A stretch of DNA of 64,000 nucleotides, from the NCBI RefSeq assembly GCF_001936615.1, contig NZ_MLBF01000002.1, forward strand, positions 62,001 through 126,000, given 5' to 3'. Under the pieces are notes generated by a model. It was not told the origin of the DNA. It saw only the letters and a list, made by a program, of their open reading frames with translations, and did not search any database. The DNA comes from Desulfosporosinus metallidurans. Its GTDB lineage: Bacteria > Bacillota > Desulfitobacteriia > Desulfitobacteriales > Desulfitobacteriaceae. Below are positions 8,767 through 17,733 of the stretch, in pieces; position 1 is the first letter of the stretch; each line of letters begins with the position of its first letter. A program made the translations under genes and the position numbers.

Positions 8767-8796
8767 ATTATACATTTATCCATGAATATAAGACAA
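8767..8796 (-). promoter_or_regulatory. SigA-type promoter of the lpdD-like/ubiD unit
   Basis: On the minus strand TTGTCT (8796-8791), an 18-base spacer and TATAAT (8772-8767) lie 33 bases before the start codon at 8733. It sits just beyond the clpB terminator, showing that the decarboxylase pair is a separate transcript. Confidence 0.7.
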
Positions 8797-8805
8797 GTTT
8801 TAAAC

Positions 8806-8843
8806 AAAAAAGAGAGACGGTATTCCAACCGGCTCTCTTTTCT
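8806..8843 (-). terminator. terminator of cbpA-clpB
   Basis: AAAAGAGAG (8808-8816) plus CGGT (8818-8821) pairs with ACCG (8828-8831) plus CTCTCTTTT (8833-8841). A T-run follows in the minus direction. It begins 13 bases after the clpB stop. Confidence 0.85.
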
Positions 8844-8855
8844 TCATGCGAAGTC

Positions 8856-11441
8856 CTATCGAATCACAAACTCTCCCACAGCGTCTACATCCACAAGGAT
8901 TTGTTGCCCTTCCTTAAATTCCCCTTGCAGAAGTTTAAGTGCCACCGGATTTTGTAGACGTTGCTGGATCACACGTTTTAACGGTCTGGCACCGTAGACA
9001 GGATCATACCCCTCATTAGCAAGTTGCTCTCGAGCCTTCACCGTCAATTCAAGTGTGATTTTGCGTTCGCTCAAGCGTTTGCGCAATAGCCCCAGTTGAA
9101 TTTCCACGATTCGTCCGATATGCTCAAGTCCTAAAGGATGGAAGACAATAACTTCATCAAGGCGATTGAGAAATTCCGGCCGGAAGTGATGCCTGAGCTC
9201 CTCATGAATGGCGGAGCGAACTTCTTCTTGGGTGGCGCTGCGTCGAGCCAGTTCTTGAATAGACGGGCTGGCAATATTGCTGGTCAAAATGACCACCGTA
9301 TTTTTAAAGTTAACTATACGCCCCTGACCATCTGTTAACCGCCCGTCATCTAAAAGTTGCAAGAGAACATTCGTAACATCACTATGCGCTTTCTCTATCT
9401 CATCAAAAAGGATAACACTGTACGGTTTTCGCCGAACGGCTTCTGTTAGTTGTCCTCCTTCTTCATACCCCACATATCCTGGAGGGGCTCCAATGAGTCG
9501 TGCCACGGTGTGTTTTTCCATATACTCAGACATGTCAATTCGGACCATAGCTTGCTCATCATCAAAGAGGAATTCCGCCAATGCCCTTGCCAACTCGGTT
9601 TTACCGACGCCAGTCGGACCCAAGAAGAGGAAAGAGCCTAAAGGCCGATTCGGGTCTTGTAACCCGGCACGGGCACGGCGTACGGCATCCGCTACAGCTC
9701 GAACAGCGTCTTCTTGACCGATGACCCGTTGATGAATGCGATCTTCCATATTGACGAGTTTTTCCATTTCACTTTCCAATAGCTTAGAGACTGGGACATG
9801 GGTCCACGTTGCCACGATTTCAGCGATGTCTTGCTCTACCACTTCTTGTTTTAATAAAGTATTTTTCTTGGCTTGAAGTTTTTGTTCTGTCGTTTGAAGT
9901 TCCTTTTCCAACTTTGGAATTATGCCGTACTGGAGTTCTGCGGCCTTATTATAGTCCAATTGCTGTTGGGCCTGTTCCATTAGGGTCCGTGAACGGTCGA
10001 CTTCCTCTTTAAGTTGTTGAATTCGAACAAGAATTTCACGTTCACCTTGTAATTGAGCTTCCATTCCGGAACGTTCTTCTTTGTGGTTGGCCAACTCTTC
10101 TTCAATCTTGCCTAAACGTTCCTTACTGGCATCATCTTTTTCTTTCTTTAGAGCCTCTCGCTCGATTTCCAGTTGCATCATCCGGCGTTTAATTTGATCT
10201 AATTCATAGGGATCGCTGGTAATTTCCATGCGCATCCGTGCTCCAGCTTCATCAATCAGGTCAATCGCTTTATCCGGAAGGAAACGATCACTAATATAGC
10301 GATCTGAGAGCACAGCAGCAGCAATGATTGCTCCGTCTGTAATTCGAACACCATGGTGTGTTTCATAGCGTTCTTTAAGACCGCGGAGGATTGAGATGGT
10401 ATCCTCCACACTGGGTGCCTCTACCATGATCGGTTGGAAGCGCCGTTCCAGTGCAGCATCTTTCTCAATATGCTTGCGATATTCAGCCAGTGTCGTCGCT
10501 CCGAGCATGCTTAGTTCTCCGCGGGCAAGCATTGGTTTTAGCATATTACTAGCATCCATTGCTCCTTCAGCAGCCCCCGCTCCTACCACGGTATGCAATT
10601 CGTCGATGAACAAGATCACGTCATTGCGGTCTTGAATTTCTTTGAGCACCGCTTTCAAACGTTCTTCGAATTCTCCTCGATACTTGGCCCCGGCGATTAA
10701 AGTTCCCAAATCCAGAGATATAACTTGTTTACCCCTGATCGCCTCTGGAACATCCCCCCGCACAATCCTCTGGGCTAACCCTTCAACAATCGCCGTTTTG
10801 CCGACCCCTGGCTCCCCAATCAGCACCGGATTGTTTTTTGTACGACGGGATAAGGTCTGAATGACTCGGCGGATTTCCTCGTCACGACCAATGACTGGGT
10901 CAAGCCGTCCTCGCCGAGCTTGCTCCACAAGGTTTAGCCCATATTGTTCGAGGGCTGCATAGGTGCCTTCAGGATTTGGACTCGTGACACGTTGGGTTCC
11001 TCGGACTTCTCGTAAAGCCTGAAGTAATTTATCTCGAGTCAGACCAGCTTGTTTAAGAATCTGTTCGGCAGCCCCCCCGCCCTTTCCGAAAATAGCCAAC
11101 AGTAAATGTTCAGTGCTAACGTACTCATCACCAAAGGGGGCCATCTCATCGTGAGCTGCTACTAATACCGTTCGTAAGCGGGGGGAAATGACTAGTTGCA
11201 CGTTTCCGCCGCTAATGCGGGGCAAGCGATTAATCTCTTGCCGAATAGTTTTGATGAGTACGCCAACCGCCATATCTAATTTAGTCAGTACTTGGGGAAC
11301 GACACCATCCCCTTGCTCCAAAAGGGCGAGTAAAAGATGTTCCGGCTCTACCTGACTGTTTCCGTTACGTTCCGCACTATTTTGGGCATTTGTGATTGCT
11401 TCCTGAGATTTCTGGGTAAAACGGTTAGTATCAAAAGACAT
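8856..11441 (-). CDS. clpB: ATP-dependent protein disaggregase ClpB
   Basis: ClpB is a hexameric AAA+ unfoldase that pulls proteins out of aggregates with the DnaK system. The 861 residues show the paired N-terminal Clp repeat (about 1-145), a first AAA module with GEPGVGKT, a long coiled-coil middle domain (about 410-525, rich in Glu, Lys and Gln) that distinguishes ClpB from ClpC, and a second AAA module with [25 protein letters not shown] precedes the ATG. It is 52 bases downstream of the J-protein gene, and both lie under the CtsR-like promoter at 12601-12640. Confidence 0.97.
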   Translation of the reverse strand: MSFDTNRFTQKSQEAITNAQNSAERNGNSQVEPEHLLLALLEQGDGVVPQVLTKLDMAVGVLIKTIRQEINRLPRISGGNVQLVISPRLRTVLVAAHDEMAPFGDEYVSTEHLLLAIFGKGGGAAEQILKQAGLTRDKLLQALREVRGTQRVTSPNPEGTYAALEQYGLNLVEQARRGRLDPVIGRDEEIRRVIQTLSRRTKNNPVLIGEPGVGKTAIVEGLAQRIVRGDVPEAIRGKQVISLDLGTLIAGAKYRGEFEERLKAVLKEIQDRNDVILFIDELHTVVGAGAAEGAMDASNMLKPMLARGELSMLGATTLAEYRKHIEKDAALERRFQPIMVEAPSVEDTISILRGLKERYETHHGVRITDGAIIAAAVLSDRYISDRFLPDKAIDLIDEAGARMRMEITSDPYELDQIKRRMMQLEIEREALKKEKDDASKERLGKIEEELANHKEERSGMEAQLQGEREILVRIQQLKEEVDRSRTLMEQAQQQLDYNKAAELQYGIIPKLEKELQTTEQKLQAKKNTLLKQEVVEQDIAEIVATWTHVPVSKLLESEMEKLVNMEDRIHQRVIGQEDAVRAVADAVRRARAGLQDPNRPLGSFLFLGPTGVGKTELARALAEFLFDDEQAMVRIDMSEYMEKHTVARLIGAPPGYVGYEEGGQLTEAVRRKPYSVILFDEIEKAHSDVTNVLLQLLDDGRLTDGQGRIVNFKNTVVILTSNIASPSIQELARRSATQEEVRSAIHEELRHHFRPEFLNRLDEVIVFHPLGLEHIGRIVEIQLGLLRKRLSERKITLELTVKAREQLANEGYDPVYGARPLKRVIQQRLQNPVALKLLQGEFKEGQQILVDVDAVGEFVIR

Positions 11442-11493
11442 AATCTTTCACTCCTTTTAAAGTTAGGTTTAGTCGTAGTGGGCCACAAGTAGT

Positions 11494-12492
11494 CTATTTA
11501 ATAACGTCCTTTCGTTTATCCACCAAGTCACGAAGGGCCGTAACTTCTTGGGGACTCATATCTTCTGGAAGAACGATCGATAATTCGGCAAAGAGATCCC
11601 CATATTGGTTCGGGTGTTCTAAATTTGGCATACCTTTACCTTTTAAGCGAAACTTTTTCCCACTTTGAGAAAGCGTGGGAATTTTAAGACGAACTTCCCC
11701 ACCAAAAGTACGGATACTAACATCTCCACCTAAAACTGCTTTGTAGAAGTCCACTGGTAGATCGACCTTCAAGTTATCCCCATCGCGGGCAAATCGGGTA
11801 TGCGGACTTACTGTAATGTTTAAATAGAGGTTCCCCCCCGGACCGCCTGCAATCCCAGGACCGCCTTGACCAGCTAGCCGTACCTTTGAACCAGTTCGTA
11901 CTCCTTTCGGAATTTTAGCCTCGATTTGCTTTTCCCCGGTACGTACGACACGTGTCGTTCCATGATAGGCCTCTTCGAGGGTCAACTGAACTTCGACTTC
12001 AAGATCTTGTCCCGTGCGGGCACGTCCTCCGGCAGGGCCTCCGCTAAACCCGCGCCCTTGCCCTCCACCCCCTCCAAAGAGGTTCGAGAAAAAGTCGGAA
12101 TAGCCATCCCCTCCAAATCCATTAAATCCGCCCGAATTTCCCATGCCGCCGAACATTTCTGCGAAATCTTCTGGGGACATTGTATAGGTTTGCTGGCCAC
12201 CCCTACCCTCAGGATTCGATTGCCAACGTTCCCAATTATAATCTCCACGTCCTCCACGGGTCTGCCATTGTTGGTAGTCCTGCCGTAGTTCATCGTACTT
12301 ACGCCGTTTCTCGGGATCGCCTATAGCTTGATAAGCTTCCGTGGCTTCTTTAAATTTAGCTTCGGCTGCCTTGTCCCCCGGGTTAACATCCGGGTGATAC
12401 TTTTTGGCTAATTTCTGAAAGGCTTTCTTTATTGTTTTGTCATCCGCATCTGGTGAAACACCGAGACTGACATAATAATCTTTAAAATCCAT
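11494..12492 (-). CDS. CbpA-type DnaJ co-chaperone (class B J-protein)
   Basis: A J-domain with HPD at residues 33-35 opens the protein. A Gly/Phe-rich linker follows (about 75-160), then the DnaJ C-terminal substrate-binding domains. The CxxCxGxG zinc repeats of classical DnaJ are absent, so this is a CbpA/DjlA-like class B J-protein of 332 residues. It delivers clients to DnaK. Its position just before clpB on the same transcript suggests a dedicated disaggregation pair. Confidence 0.93.
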   Translation of the reverse strand: MDFKDYYVSLGVSPDADDKTIKKAFQKLAKKYHPDVNPGDKAAEAKFKEATEAYQAIGDPEKRRKYDELRQDYQQWQTRGGRGDYNWERWQSNPEGRGGQQTYTMSPEDFAEMFGGMGNSGGFNGFGGDGYSDFFSNLFGGGGGQGRGFSGGPAGGRARTGQDLEVEVQLTLEEAYHGTTRVVRTGEKQIEAKIPKGVRTGSKVRLAGQGGPGIAGGPGGNLYLNITVSPHTRFARDGDNLKVDLPVDFYKAVLGGDVSIRTFGGEVRLKIPTLSQSGKKFRLKGKGMPNLEHPNQYGDLFAELSIVLPEDMSPQEVTALRDLVDKRKDVIK

Positions 12493-12600
12493 ATTCTCAC
12501 CTCATATACTCATGTGCGTCCTGCTAAACTATTCCTCAGTAAACTACTACAAGTGGGTCTTTCATGGGATATATTGGAGTATTTTCTCCTTGACAATTAG

Positions 12601-12629
12601 ATTATATTCCCTTTTCTCGCGAAGGTCAA
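12601..12629 (-). promoter_or_regulatory. SigA promoter of cbpA-clpB
   Basis: On the minus strand TTGACC (12629-12624), a 17-base spacer and a perfect TATAAT (12606-12601) form a near-consensus vegetative promoter. It sits 109 bases before the J-protein start. The -35 lies inside the CtsR-like repeat at 12623-12640. Confidence 0.85.
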
Positions 12630-12640
12630 TAAAGGTCAGA
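12623..12640. promoter_or_regulatory. CtsR-like heat-shock operator
   Basis: Two tandem heptads, GGTCAAT and GGTCAGA, begin 10 bases apart with AAA between. This matches the CtsR consensus (RGTCAAA-NAN-RGTCAAA) at 12 of 14 heptad positions. It overlaps the -35 box of the cbpA-clpB promoter, the usual place for a CtsR repressor site. No ctsR gene is in the window. Confidence 0.7.
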
Positions 12641-12770
12641 CATTTTTTTGTACCAAACAGAAAGTATAACTTTGGGGTGGCATAAGTGCAACTAGGCGGC
12701 CGCCTTCGCTAAGCCTGGAGCCTGCCAAGTTTTCCTTAACCTTTATTGATATGGAATTCACGATTAAAAC
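12641..12770. other. intergenic stretch, nothing further recognised
   Basis: This sequence lies between the cbpA-clpB promoter and the lipid-kinase terminator. It has a short GC-rich island (around 12698-12710) but no convincing open frame, repeat or structured RNA. Confidence 0.4.
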
Positions 12771-12811
12771 GGGGCTGTAACAAACTGGAAAATAAGTTTT
12801 GTTACAGCCCC
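12771..12811 (-). terminator. terminator of the lipid-kinase gene
   Basis: GGGGCTGTAACAAA (12771-12784) pairs with TTTGTTACAGCCCC (12798-12811). It starts 13 bases after the stop of the minus-strand gene ending at 12824. There is no strong U-tract; the arms resemble those of the hairpin at 42413-42452. Confidence 0.65.
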
Positions 12812-12823
12812 TTATCGTTAAGT

Positions 12824-13753
12824 TTACCCCCAGACACGGAGGATTTTGGGAAGAAGGCCAAAAGTGAGTGGTGCTTGTCCGGGTTGTTCCCCGTCAATAT
12901 CAAGTAGTGCTTTTTCAGTTGAAGTGATGACAACGAAACGACCACGATACACTTTGACACCCGGAATTTTGAGATGAGTCCCCTGATAGATCTTAGGCAA
13001 ATGTCTTAAGAGCGTCAAAGCTGAAAAATCCCCTAAAATGACAATATCGAATAATCCATCATCAAGTTCTGCTTGAGGCGCAATCATCATGCCTCCGCCG
13101 ATATACCTACCGTTCGCAACCATGATGCTATTTAGGCGTCCCTCAAAAATTAGTTTTCCATCAATTTCACAGAACATTACTTTATTATGATAGCGAAGTA
13201 TACTCAGGATCGAACCCATTAGAAAGGATAATTTTCCTCCTAACAGTTTGCTTTGCTGGTTTACACGAGCGACCGTCTCTCCACCCAAACCAACATCTGC
13301 AACATTAAGAAAATAGCGGTGAGTTTGCTGTCCAAAGTTATCATGAAAGAGAACTTCCCCAACATCAACTGTGCGTTTTCGCCCCTGTCGTAAGATTTCA
13401 AGGAAGGGATCAATCCCTTTAGAAATCTGCAATGAGCGTATTAAGTCACTTCCAGTACCGTGTGAAAAAATGGCAAGTTCAGCTTCAGGATTAATCAGTT
13501 GACCATCAGAGAAAAAACCATTAACCACTTCATTCATGGTACCGTCTCCTCCGACCGAGATAACCTTCCTATACCCTTCCTTCAAAATCCTTTTCGTAAT
13601 ATGAGTTGCATCGCCAGGTCCTGTCGTGTACTCAAAATCAATGGGGTATCCTTCTTCTCCTAGTCGTTTTAAATACTCAGGCCACCGTTTCCGCGTACTT
13701 CCATTGGCTGAATGCGGATTAATGACGGCAAACCAGCGGTCCTGTTTTAACAT
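12824..13753 (-). CDS. diacylglycerol kinase family lipid kinase
   Basis: The 309 residues match the DagK/YegS/BmrU family. The N-terminal AVINPHSANGS and the nucleotide-binding SVGGDGTMNEVVNG are the catalytic-domain signatures, and the C-terminal half carries the beta-sandwich with VANGRYIGGGM. It probably phosphorylates diacylglycerol or a related lipid for phospholipid recycling. AAAAAGGAGAGTTATCTCA precedes the ATG. The phosphohexomutase ends 20 bases upstream, so the two form one transcript. Confidence 0.9.
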   Translation of the reverse strand: MLKQDRWFAVINPHSANGSTRKRWPEYLKRLGEEGYPIDFEYTTGPGDATHITKRILKEGYRKVISVGGDGTMNEVVNGFFSDGQLINPEAELAIFSHGTGSDLIRSLQISKGIDPFLEILRQGRKRTVDVGEVLFHDNFGQQTHRYFLNVADVGLGGETVARVNQQSKLLGGKLSFLMGSILSILRYHNKVMFCEIDGKLIFEGRLNSIMVANGRYIGGGMMIAPQAELDDGLFDIVILGDFSALTLLRHLPKIYQGTHLKIPGVKVYRGRFVVITSTEKALLDIDGEQPGQAPLTFGLLPKILRVWG

Positions 13754-13773
13754 TGAGATAACTCTCCTTTTTG

Positions 13774-15519
13774 TCAGACCGATCGTATTTGGGCTATACG
13801 GTGCATAACTTCTTCTTTCAGGTTACGAAGGGTATTCTCAGCTTCTTGGAGAGTGTTTGCTTTTACTGAGAAGTAAAATTTAATCTTGGGTTCGGTTCCT
13901 GAAGGGCGTACCATAACAAATCCCCCACCTTCAAAGGAAAAACGCAAGACATTCGAACGTGGAAGCGTGAGAGGATATGTTTGCCCAGTTATCAGGTTTT
14001 TACCGACTCGTTTTTCATAATCATCGACTTTCTCAATGGAAATTCCATTGAGTTCTAGAATCTCTTCCTGGCGAAGCGAATCCATAATTCGCGTCATCTC
14101 TTCTTTACCTTGGATGCCCTCTAGAGCGAGAGACTCTTGGTCATCAAGGTAGTAGCCGAATTCTTCATAGATGCGCTCAAGGAGATCAAGCAGGGTAAGT
14201 CCTTCAAGTTGTCGGTAATAGAGGGCCGCTTCTGCTAGAAGGACTGAGGCAATAATTCCATCTTTATCTCTAACGAAATCGCCCGCTAAATATCCGTAAC
14301 TCTCTTCGAATCCAAACTGAAATGTCCCCCAGTCGCCTTCTTCCATCTCTTTTTCTTTTTCTGCAATAAATTTAAAACCCGTTAGTACATTTTCTACACG
14401 GACGTTGAACGAATTGGCAACCTCATCCGCCAAATCTGTTGAGGCCACTGTTTTAATAATGGTAGCATTTTCGGGAAGGGTTCCTAGAGCCTTTTTTTGG
14501 GACAGGATATAATAGGTTAGCAAGACTCCAATTTGATTTCCCGTGAGCTGAATATAGTTCCCTTGAGGATCACGTATGACTACGCCTAAACGATCTGCAT
14601 CTGGATCAGTGGCTAATAAAAGGTCGGCCTGAGTCTCAAGTCCGTATTTTCGGGCGAGTTCAAACGTTGCCGGGATTTCTGGGTTGGGATACGGAACAGT
14701 CGTGAATTCTGGATCGGGCAGCTCTTGCTCTGGAACAACGGTAACCGAACCAAAACCGAGTTCAGCCAATGCCCTGCGGACGAGACTATTCCCTGCTCCG
14801 TGTAGCGGTGTATAGACTATACGGAGGTCTCCCCCTTTTTGGACATCGAGATCCGGATGTAGTGCAAGTTCTCGTACACGGGCAAGATAGGTCTGGTCGA
14901 TTTCTTCGCCTACTATTTCTAAAAGACCGCTCTTCTTGGCAGCTTCCAATGCCATAGGCTCAATCCCTAACCAATTCTCTCGGGCTTCAATACGTGAAAG
15001 AATTTGGTCCGCTTTCAACGGAGGCACTTGCCCACCGTCATCCCAATATACTTTATAGCCGTTATAGGCTTTGGGGTTATGACTAGCCGTCACAACAATC
15101 CCAGCTAAAGCATGTAGCTGCCGAACCGCAAACGAAAGCTCCGGTGTCGGGCGAAGCGCATCAAAGAGATAAACTTTGACTCCGTTTTTGGTCAGAACCA
15201 AGGCAGCCTCAAGTGCGAATTCTGCTGAGTATCTTCGAGAATCGTAGGCGATAACAACTCCACGCTTCATACCCTCAGGTCCATGATCGCAGACACACTC
15301 TGCTAACCCTTGGGTCACCTTCCGAATGACATACTTGTTCATGCGATTTGTTCCAGCCGCGATAACTCCCCTTAAACCACCGGTACCAAACTCTAAATCC
15401 ATATAGAAGCGATCCTCAATTTCTCGTGGATCGGTAATTTGTTCTAGTTCATGCCGTGTTTCTTCATCGAAATAGGGGTGTTCCGACCATAAGCGGTGGC
15501 GATCTTGAATATTTCTCAT
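13774..15519 (-). CDS. phosphoglucomutase / phosphomannomutase (PgcA type)
   Basis: An alpha-D-phosphohexomutase of 581 residues, the length of Bacillus PgcA. The phosphoserine loop TASHNPKAYNGYK gives catalytic Ser146. The metal loop DPDADRLG, the sugar loop FGFEESYGYL and the phosphate loop VRPSGTEPKIK are all present. It interconverts hexose 1- and 6-phosphates, feeding cell-wall and glycan precursors, possibly including the UDP-glucose needed by the large glucan synthase at 52309. TTAAAAGGAGGATTTATT precedes the ATG. Confidence 0.95.
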   Translation of the reverse strand: MRNIQDRHRLWSEHPYFDEETRHELEQITDPREIEDRFYMDLEFGTGGLRGVIAAGTNRMNKYVIRKVTQGLAECVCDHGPEGMKRGVVIAYDSRRYSAEFALEAALVLTKNGVKVYLFDALRPTPELSFAVRQLHALAGIVVTASHNPKAYNGYKVYWDDGGQVPPLKADQILSRIEARENWLGIEPMALEAAKKSGLLEIVGEEIDQTYLARVRELALHPDLDVQKGGDLRIVYTPLHGAGNSLVRRALAELGFGSVTVVPEQELPDPEFTTVPYPNPEIPATFELARKYGLETQADLLLATDPDADRLGVVIRDPQGNYIQLTGNQIGVLLTYYILSQKKALGTLPENATIIKTVASTDLADEVANSFNVRVENVLTGFKFIAEKEKEMEEGDWGTFQFGFEESYGYLAGDFVRDKDGIIASVLLAEAALYYRQLEGLTLLDLLERIYEEFGYYLDDQESLALEGIQGKEEMTRIMDSLRQEEILELNGISIEKVDDYEKRVGKNLITGQTYPLTLPRSNVLRFSFEGGGFVMVRPSGTEPKIKFYFSVKANTLQEAENTLRNLKEEVMHRIAQIRSV

Positions 15520-15704
15520 AATAAATCCTCCTTTTAAGTAGCCTCATAGGAACTATTGGTTAATGATTCCTTTCAAAGGATAACATACTCTTACCGGTTA
15601 AAACACTCAGTGACTCCTCATATTTATAATAATGACCATAATGAGCAATAATCATCAGCCTCTTCCGTATGACTTGATTGCTTACGAAAAAGAGGTGATA
15701 CTTA

Positions 15705-15735
15705 AATAAACACCCCAGTCTATGACTGAGGTGTT
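15705..15735 (-). terminator. terminator overlapping the degV stop codon
   Basis: AACACCCCAGTC (15709-15720) pairs with GACTGAGGTGTT (15724-15735) with one mismatch. TTTATTTAAG follows in the minus direction. The stop codon of the DegV gene (15720-15722) lies inside the stem. Confidence 0.75.
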
Positions 15736-16604
15736 AGAACCGGAGAAATTATGATCCCTACTAGCCCAGGGCCAGTATGAACTCCCATGACTGGGCTGAT
15801 CTGATTAAATAATAGTTCAACAATATTGGGAAGTTGGCGCGCTTTCTGCCACAATTTGCGGGCTTCCTGCTCAGCCCCGCCATGAACGATTGCTACATTA
15901 TAACGAGCATCCTGGGTGTTTTCTGACAAAATATCAAACAATTTTTTAAGAGATTGATCTCTGCCACGAACTTTTGCATACGTAATGTATTTACCTTCAT
16001 TATTGACAGTTATAATCGGTTTTATATTCAAAAGCTCACCAAGGGTGCCTGAAACGTACCCAATTCGTCCGCCTCGTTTAAGATATTCCAAGGTGGAGAG
16101 CACAAAATACATTTTAGTTTGTTGCGAAACAGTCTTTGCGGCATTGATTACACGTTGAAAATCCATCGAGCGACGGAGTTCATGGGCGGCTTCTAAAACT
16201 GGAAAACCCAATCCCATGGACAGCGATTTTGAATCCAACACTTCAAAGACCATTTCTTTATACTCTCGTGCTACCTGGCATACAGTTTCATAGGTTCCGC
16301 TTAAACCACTTGATATATGCATAGATAGAACATGTGTGACCATCTCCTCTCTTAACCGACTAAACAAATTAGCAATTTCGGCTGGAGAGGGTAAAGATGT
16401 CGTGGGAACCTCAATGTCCATATTCTTATAAACCTCATCTGGCTCGATATTAACTCGGTCGAGGTATTCCCGATCATGGTAGACAACGTGCAAAGGAAGG
16501 ATTTCGATCCCAAATTCTTGAAGCATTTCTGTATCTAAATCACTGGTACTGTCTGTTACAATCGCGATTTTAGGGACTCCCACCGATGTTGAAGTTTGTT
16601 GCAT
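15720..16604 (-). CDS. DegV family fatty-acid-binding protein
   Basis: DegV/FakB proteins hold a fatty acid for phosphorylation by FakA. The 294 residues open with KIAIVTDSTSDLD, carry the TTSLPSPAEI loop, and have the C-terminal HTGPGLVG signature that contacts the carboxylate. AAAGGAACTGTGCCTC precedes the ATG. No fakA lies nearby. It appears monocistronic. Confidence 0.93.
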   Translation of the reverse strand: MQQTSTSVGVPKIAIVTDSTSDLDTEMLQEFGIEILPLHVVYHDREYLDRVNIEPDEVYKNMDIEVPTTSLPSPAEIANLFSRLREEMVTHVLSMHISSGLSGTYETVCQVAREYKEMVFEVLDSKSLSMGLGFPVLEAAHELRRSMDFQRVINAAKTVSQQTKMYFVLSTLEYLKRGGRIGYVSGTLGELLNIKPIITVNNEGKYITYAKVRGRDQSLKKLFDILSENTQDARYNVAIVHGGAEQEARKLWQKARQLPNIVELLFNQISPVMGVHTGPGLVGIIISPVLTPQS

Positions 16605-16695
16605 GAGGCACAGTTCCTTTCCATCATACAGTAATACAGCATGTACTCAGTATATCATAACAATTGGCAAATTGTACTACAAAGATTCAATTCAA

Positions 16696-17277
16696 TTAGT
16701 TTTTAAGTAAGGCCTGCGTGGCATTGCGTACTTCTTCTAGAGCTGTTAGATGCTTTTCGATCTCCCCAGCTTGATCTATCCCGCTGTAAAGACAAGCCTT
16801 AGCGTACTTAATATCCAGCATATGAAAGAAAGTTTGAATGGAACGCTCGGCACATCTAAATACCTCTGGCTTTTTTGTGCCAGCGGCAGAGAGAAAAAGT
16901 CCTATACGTTCGGGTCCTGATGGCTTAATAAACGATTGACGTTGAAGGTACTTGAGCGCCCAAAACGTTTGCATGCGGTCAATTAAGATTTTAGTTTGAG
17001 CATTTACCCCCATGAAAAAGATTGGCGCAGCAATGATAAGTCGATCACAATGAATCAGCTTTTCTTGGAGCTTAGGGATATCGTCTTTTATAACGCATAT
17101 TCCTTTTGCTGAACAGGCACCGCATCCTTGGCAGGGACTTATTTTTAGATCAGAAAGGTAAATTAGTTCAGTAGTATGATTCTCAGCCTGTGCAACTTGC
17201 ATCGCTTCTAAAAGTATTCGTGTCGTATTACCCTTGCGCCTTGGACTACAGGCAATTCCAAGAACCGATAACGTCAT
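16696..17277 (-). CDS. iron-sulfur flavoprotein / NADPH-dependent FMN reductase family
   Basis: The 193-residue flavodoxin-fold protein has the FMN phosphate loop CSPRRKGNT near the N-terminus. A compact cysteine cluster follows, CQGCGACSAKGIC, which in the archaeal and clostridial Isf family holds a [4Fe-4S] centre. It likely passes electrons between ferredoxin and an oxidant such as oxygen, peroxide or a quinone. The partner is unknown. GTTGGAGTAAGAACT precedes the ATG. A long perfect hairpin lies 41 bases upstream. Confidence 0.88.
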   Translation of the reverse strand: MTLSVLGIACSPRRKGNTTRILLEAMQVAQAENHTTELIYLSDLKISPCQGCGACSAKGICVIKDDIPKLQEKLIHCDRLIIAAPIFFMGVNAQTKILIDRMQTFWALKYLQRQSFIKPSGPERIGLFLSAAGTKKPEVFRCAERSIQTFFHMLDIKYAKACLYSGIDQAGEIEKHLTALEEVRNATQALLKN

Positions 17278-17317
17278 AGTTCTTACTCCAACTCCATTCT
17301 ATCTCATTTTTTAGGTT

Positions 17318-17370
17318 CCAAGTATAAAAGCGAGTTTCTTATAGTTTAAGAAACTCGCTTTTATACTTGG
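17318..17370. repeat. perfect 23-bp inverted repeat with 7-base loop
   Basis: The arms (17318-17340 and 17348-17370) are perfectly complementary; the loop is ATAGTTT. The inner part has terminator form (AAAAGCGAG...CTCGCTTTT), but the stem runs on for eight further pairs on each side and no U-tract follows outside. It lies upstream of the flavoprotein gene and downstream of the 34-codon frame. It could be a bidirectional terminator or a small mobile-repeat relic. Confidence 0.8.
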
Positions 17371-17454
17371 CTTCTTGTGAATGAGTCTAAGCTAATTAGA
17401 TTACAATTTAGGATTAGGATCTGGGTCAAAATACCGCACCCTTTCTGTAACTAT

Positions 17455-17559
17455 TTATCTTTCTTCATGAACTAGCCTTTGAGTCTGCGTCGACTTTATA
17501 GATTCTAACCCAACGGACTCTAAAATTGCATTAATCATCAATTGCTCTTTTTGTGTCAT
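17455..17559 (-). CDS. possible 34-residue mini-protein
   Basis: This frame is ATG to TAA with GAAAGGAT seven bases before the start. The product begins MTQKEQLMINAILESVG and ends QTQRLVHEER: a charged amphipathic helix of no family I recognise. It fills an otherwise empty 456-base gap between the flavoprotein and acetyltransferase genes, and its ribosome-binding site is the main support. It could be a small regulator or a chance frame. Confidence 0.4.
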   Translation of the reverse strand: MTQKEQLMINAILESVGLESIKSTQTQRLVHEER

Positions 17560-17733
17560 AAATATCTTATCCTTTCTATAAATTTGTTAGCTAACTTTTT
17601 AAGTATATACTAATTTCGGATTATTACAAGATATTTTTGAAAATAAATTTTAGCTCAACGGACTTTAACGAAAATCGACCCATATTCTCGTCAAAACACC
17701 GGACTTTAGTAAGTTATGCAGGCGGACTAATTT
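17560..17733. other. AT-rich spacer
   Basis: Between the mini-frame and the acetyltransferase stop I see no gene, no strong hairpin and no clear promoter. Confidence 0.4.

Noticed and set aside
8856-11441. Many long open frames on the strand opposite clpB
   Set aside because: They are shadows of a highly biased coding sequence; none has a ribosome-binding site with a recognisable product.
15655-15705. CCTCTT...AAGAGG hairpin upstream of pgcA
   Set aside because: The stem has mismatches and a large loop, and no U-tract adjoins it; a real terminator for degV is at 15705-15735.
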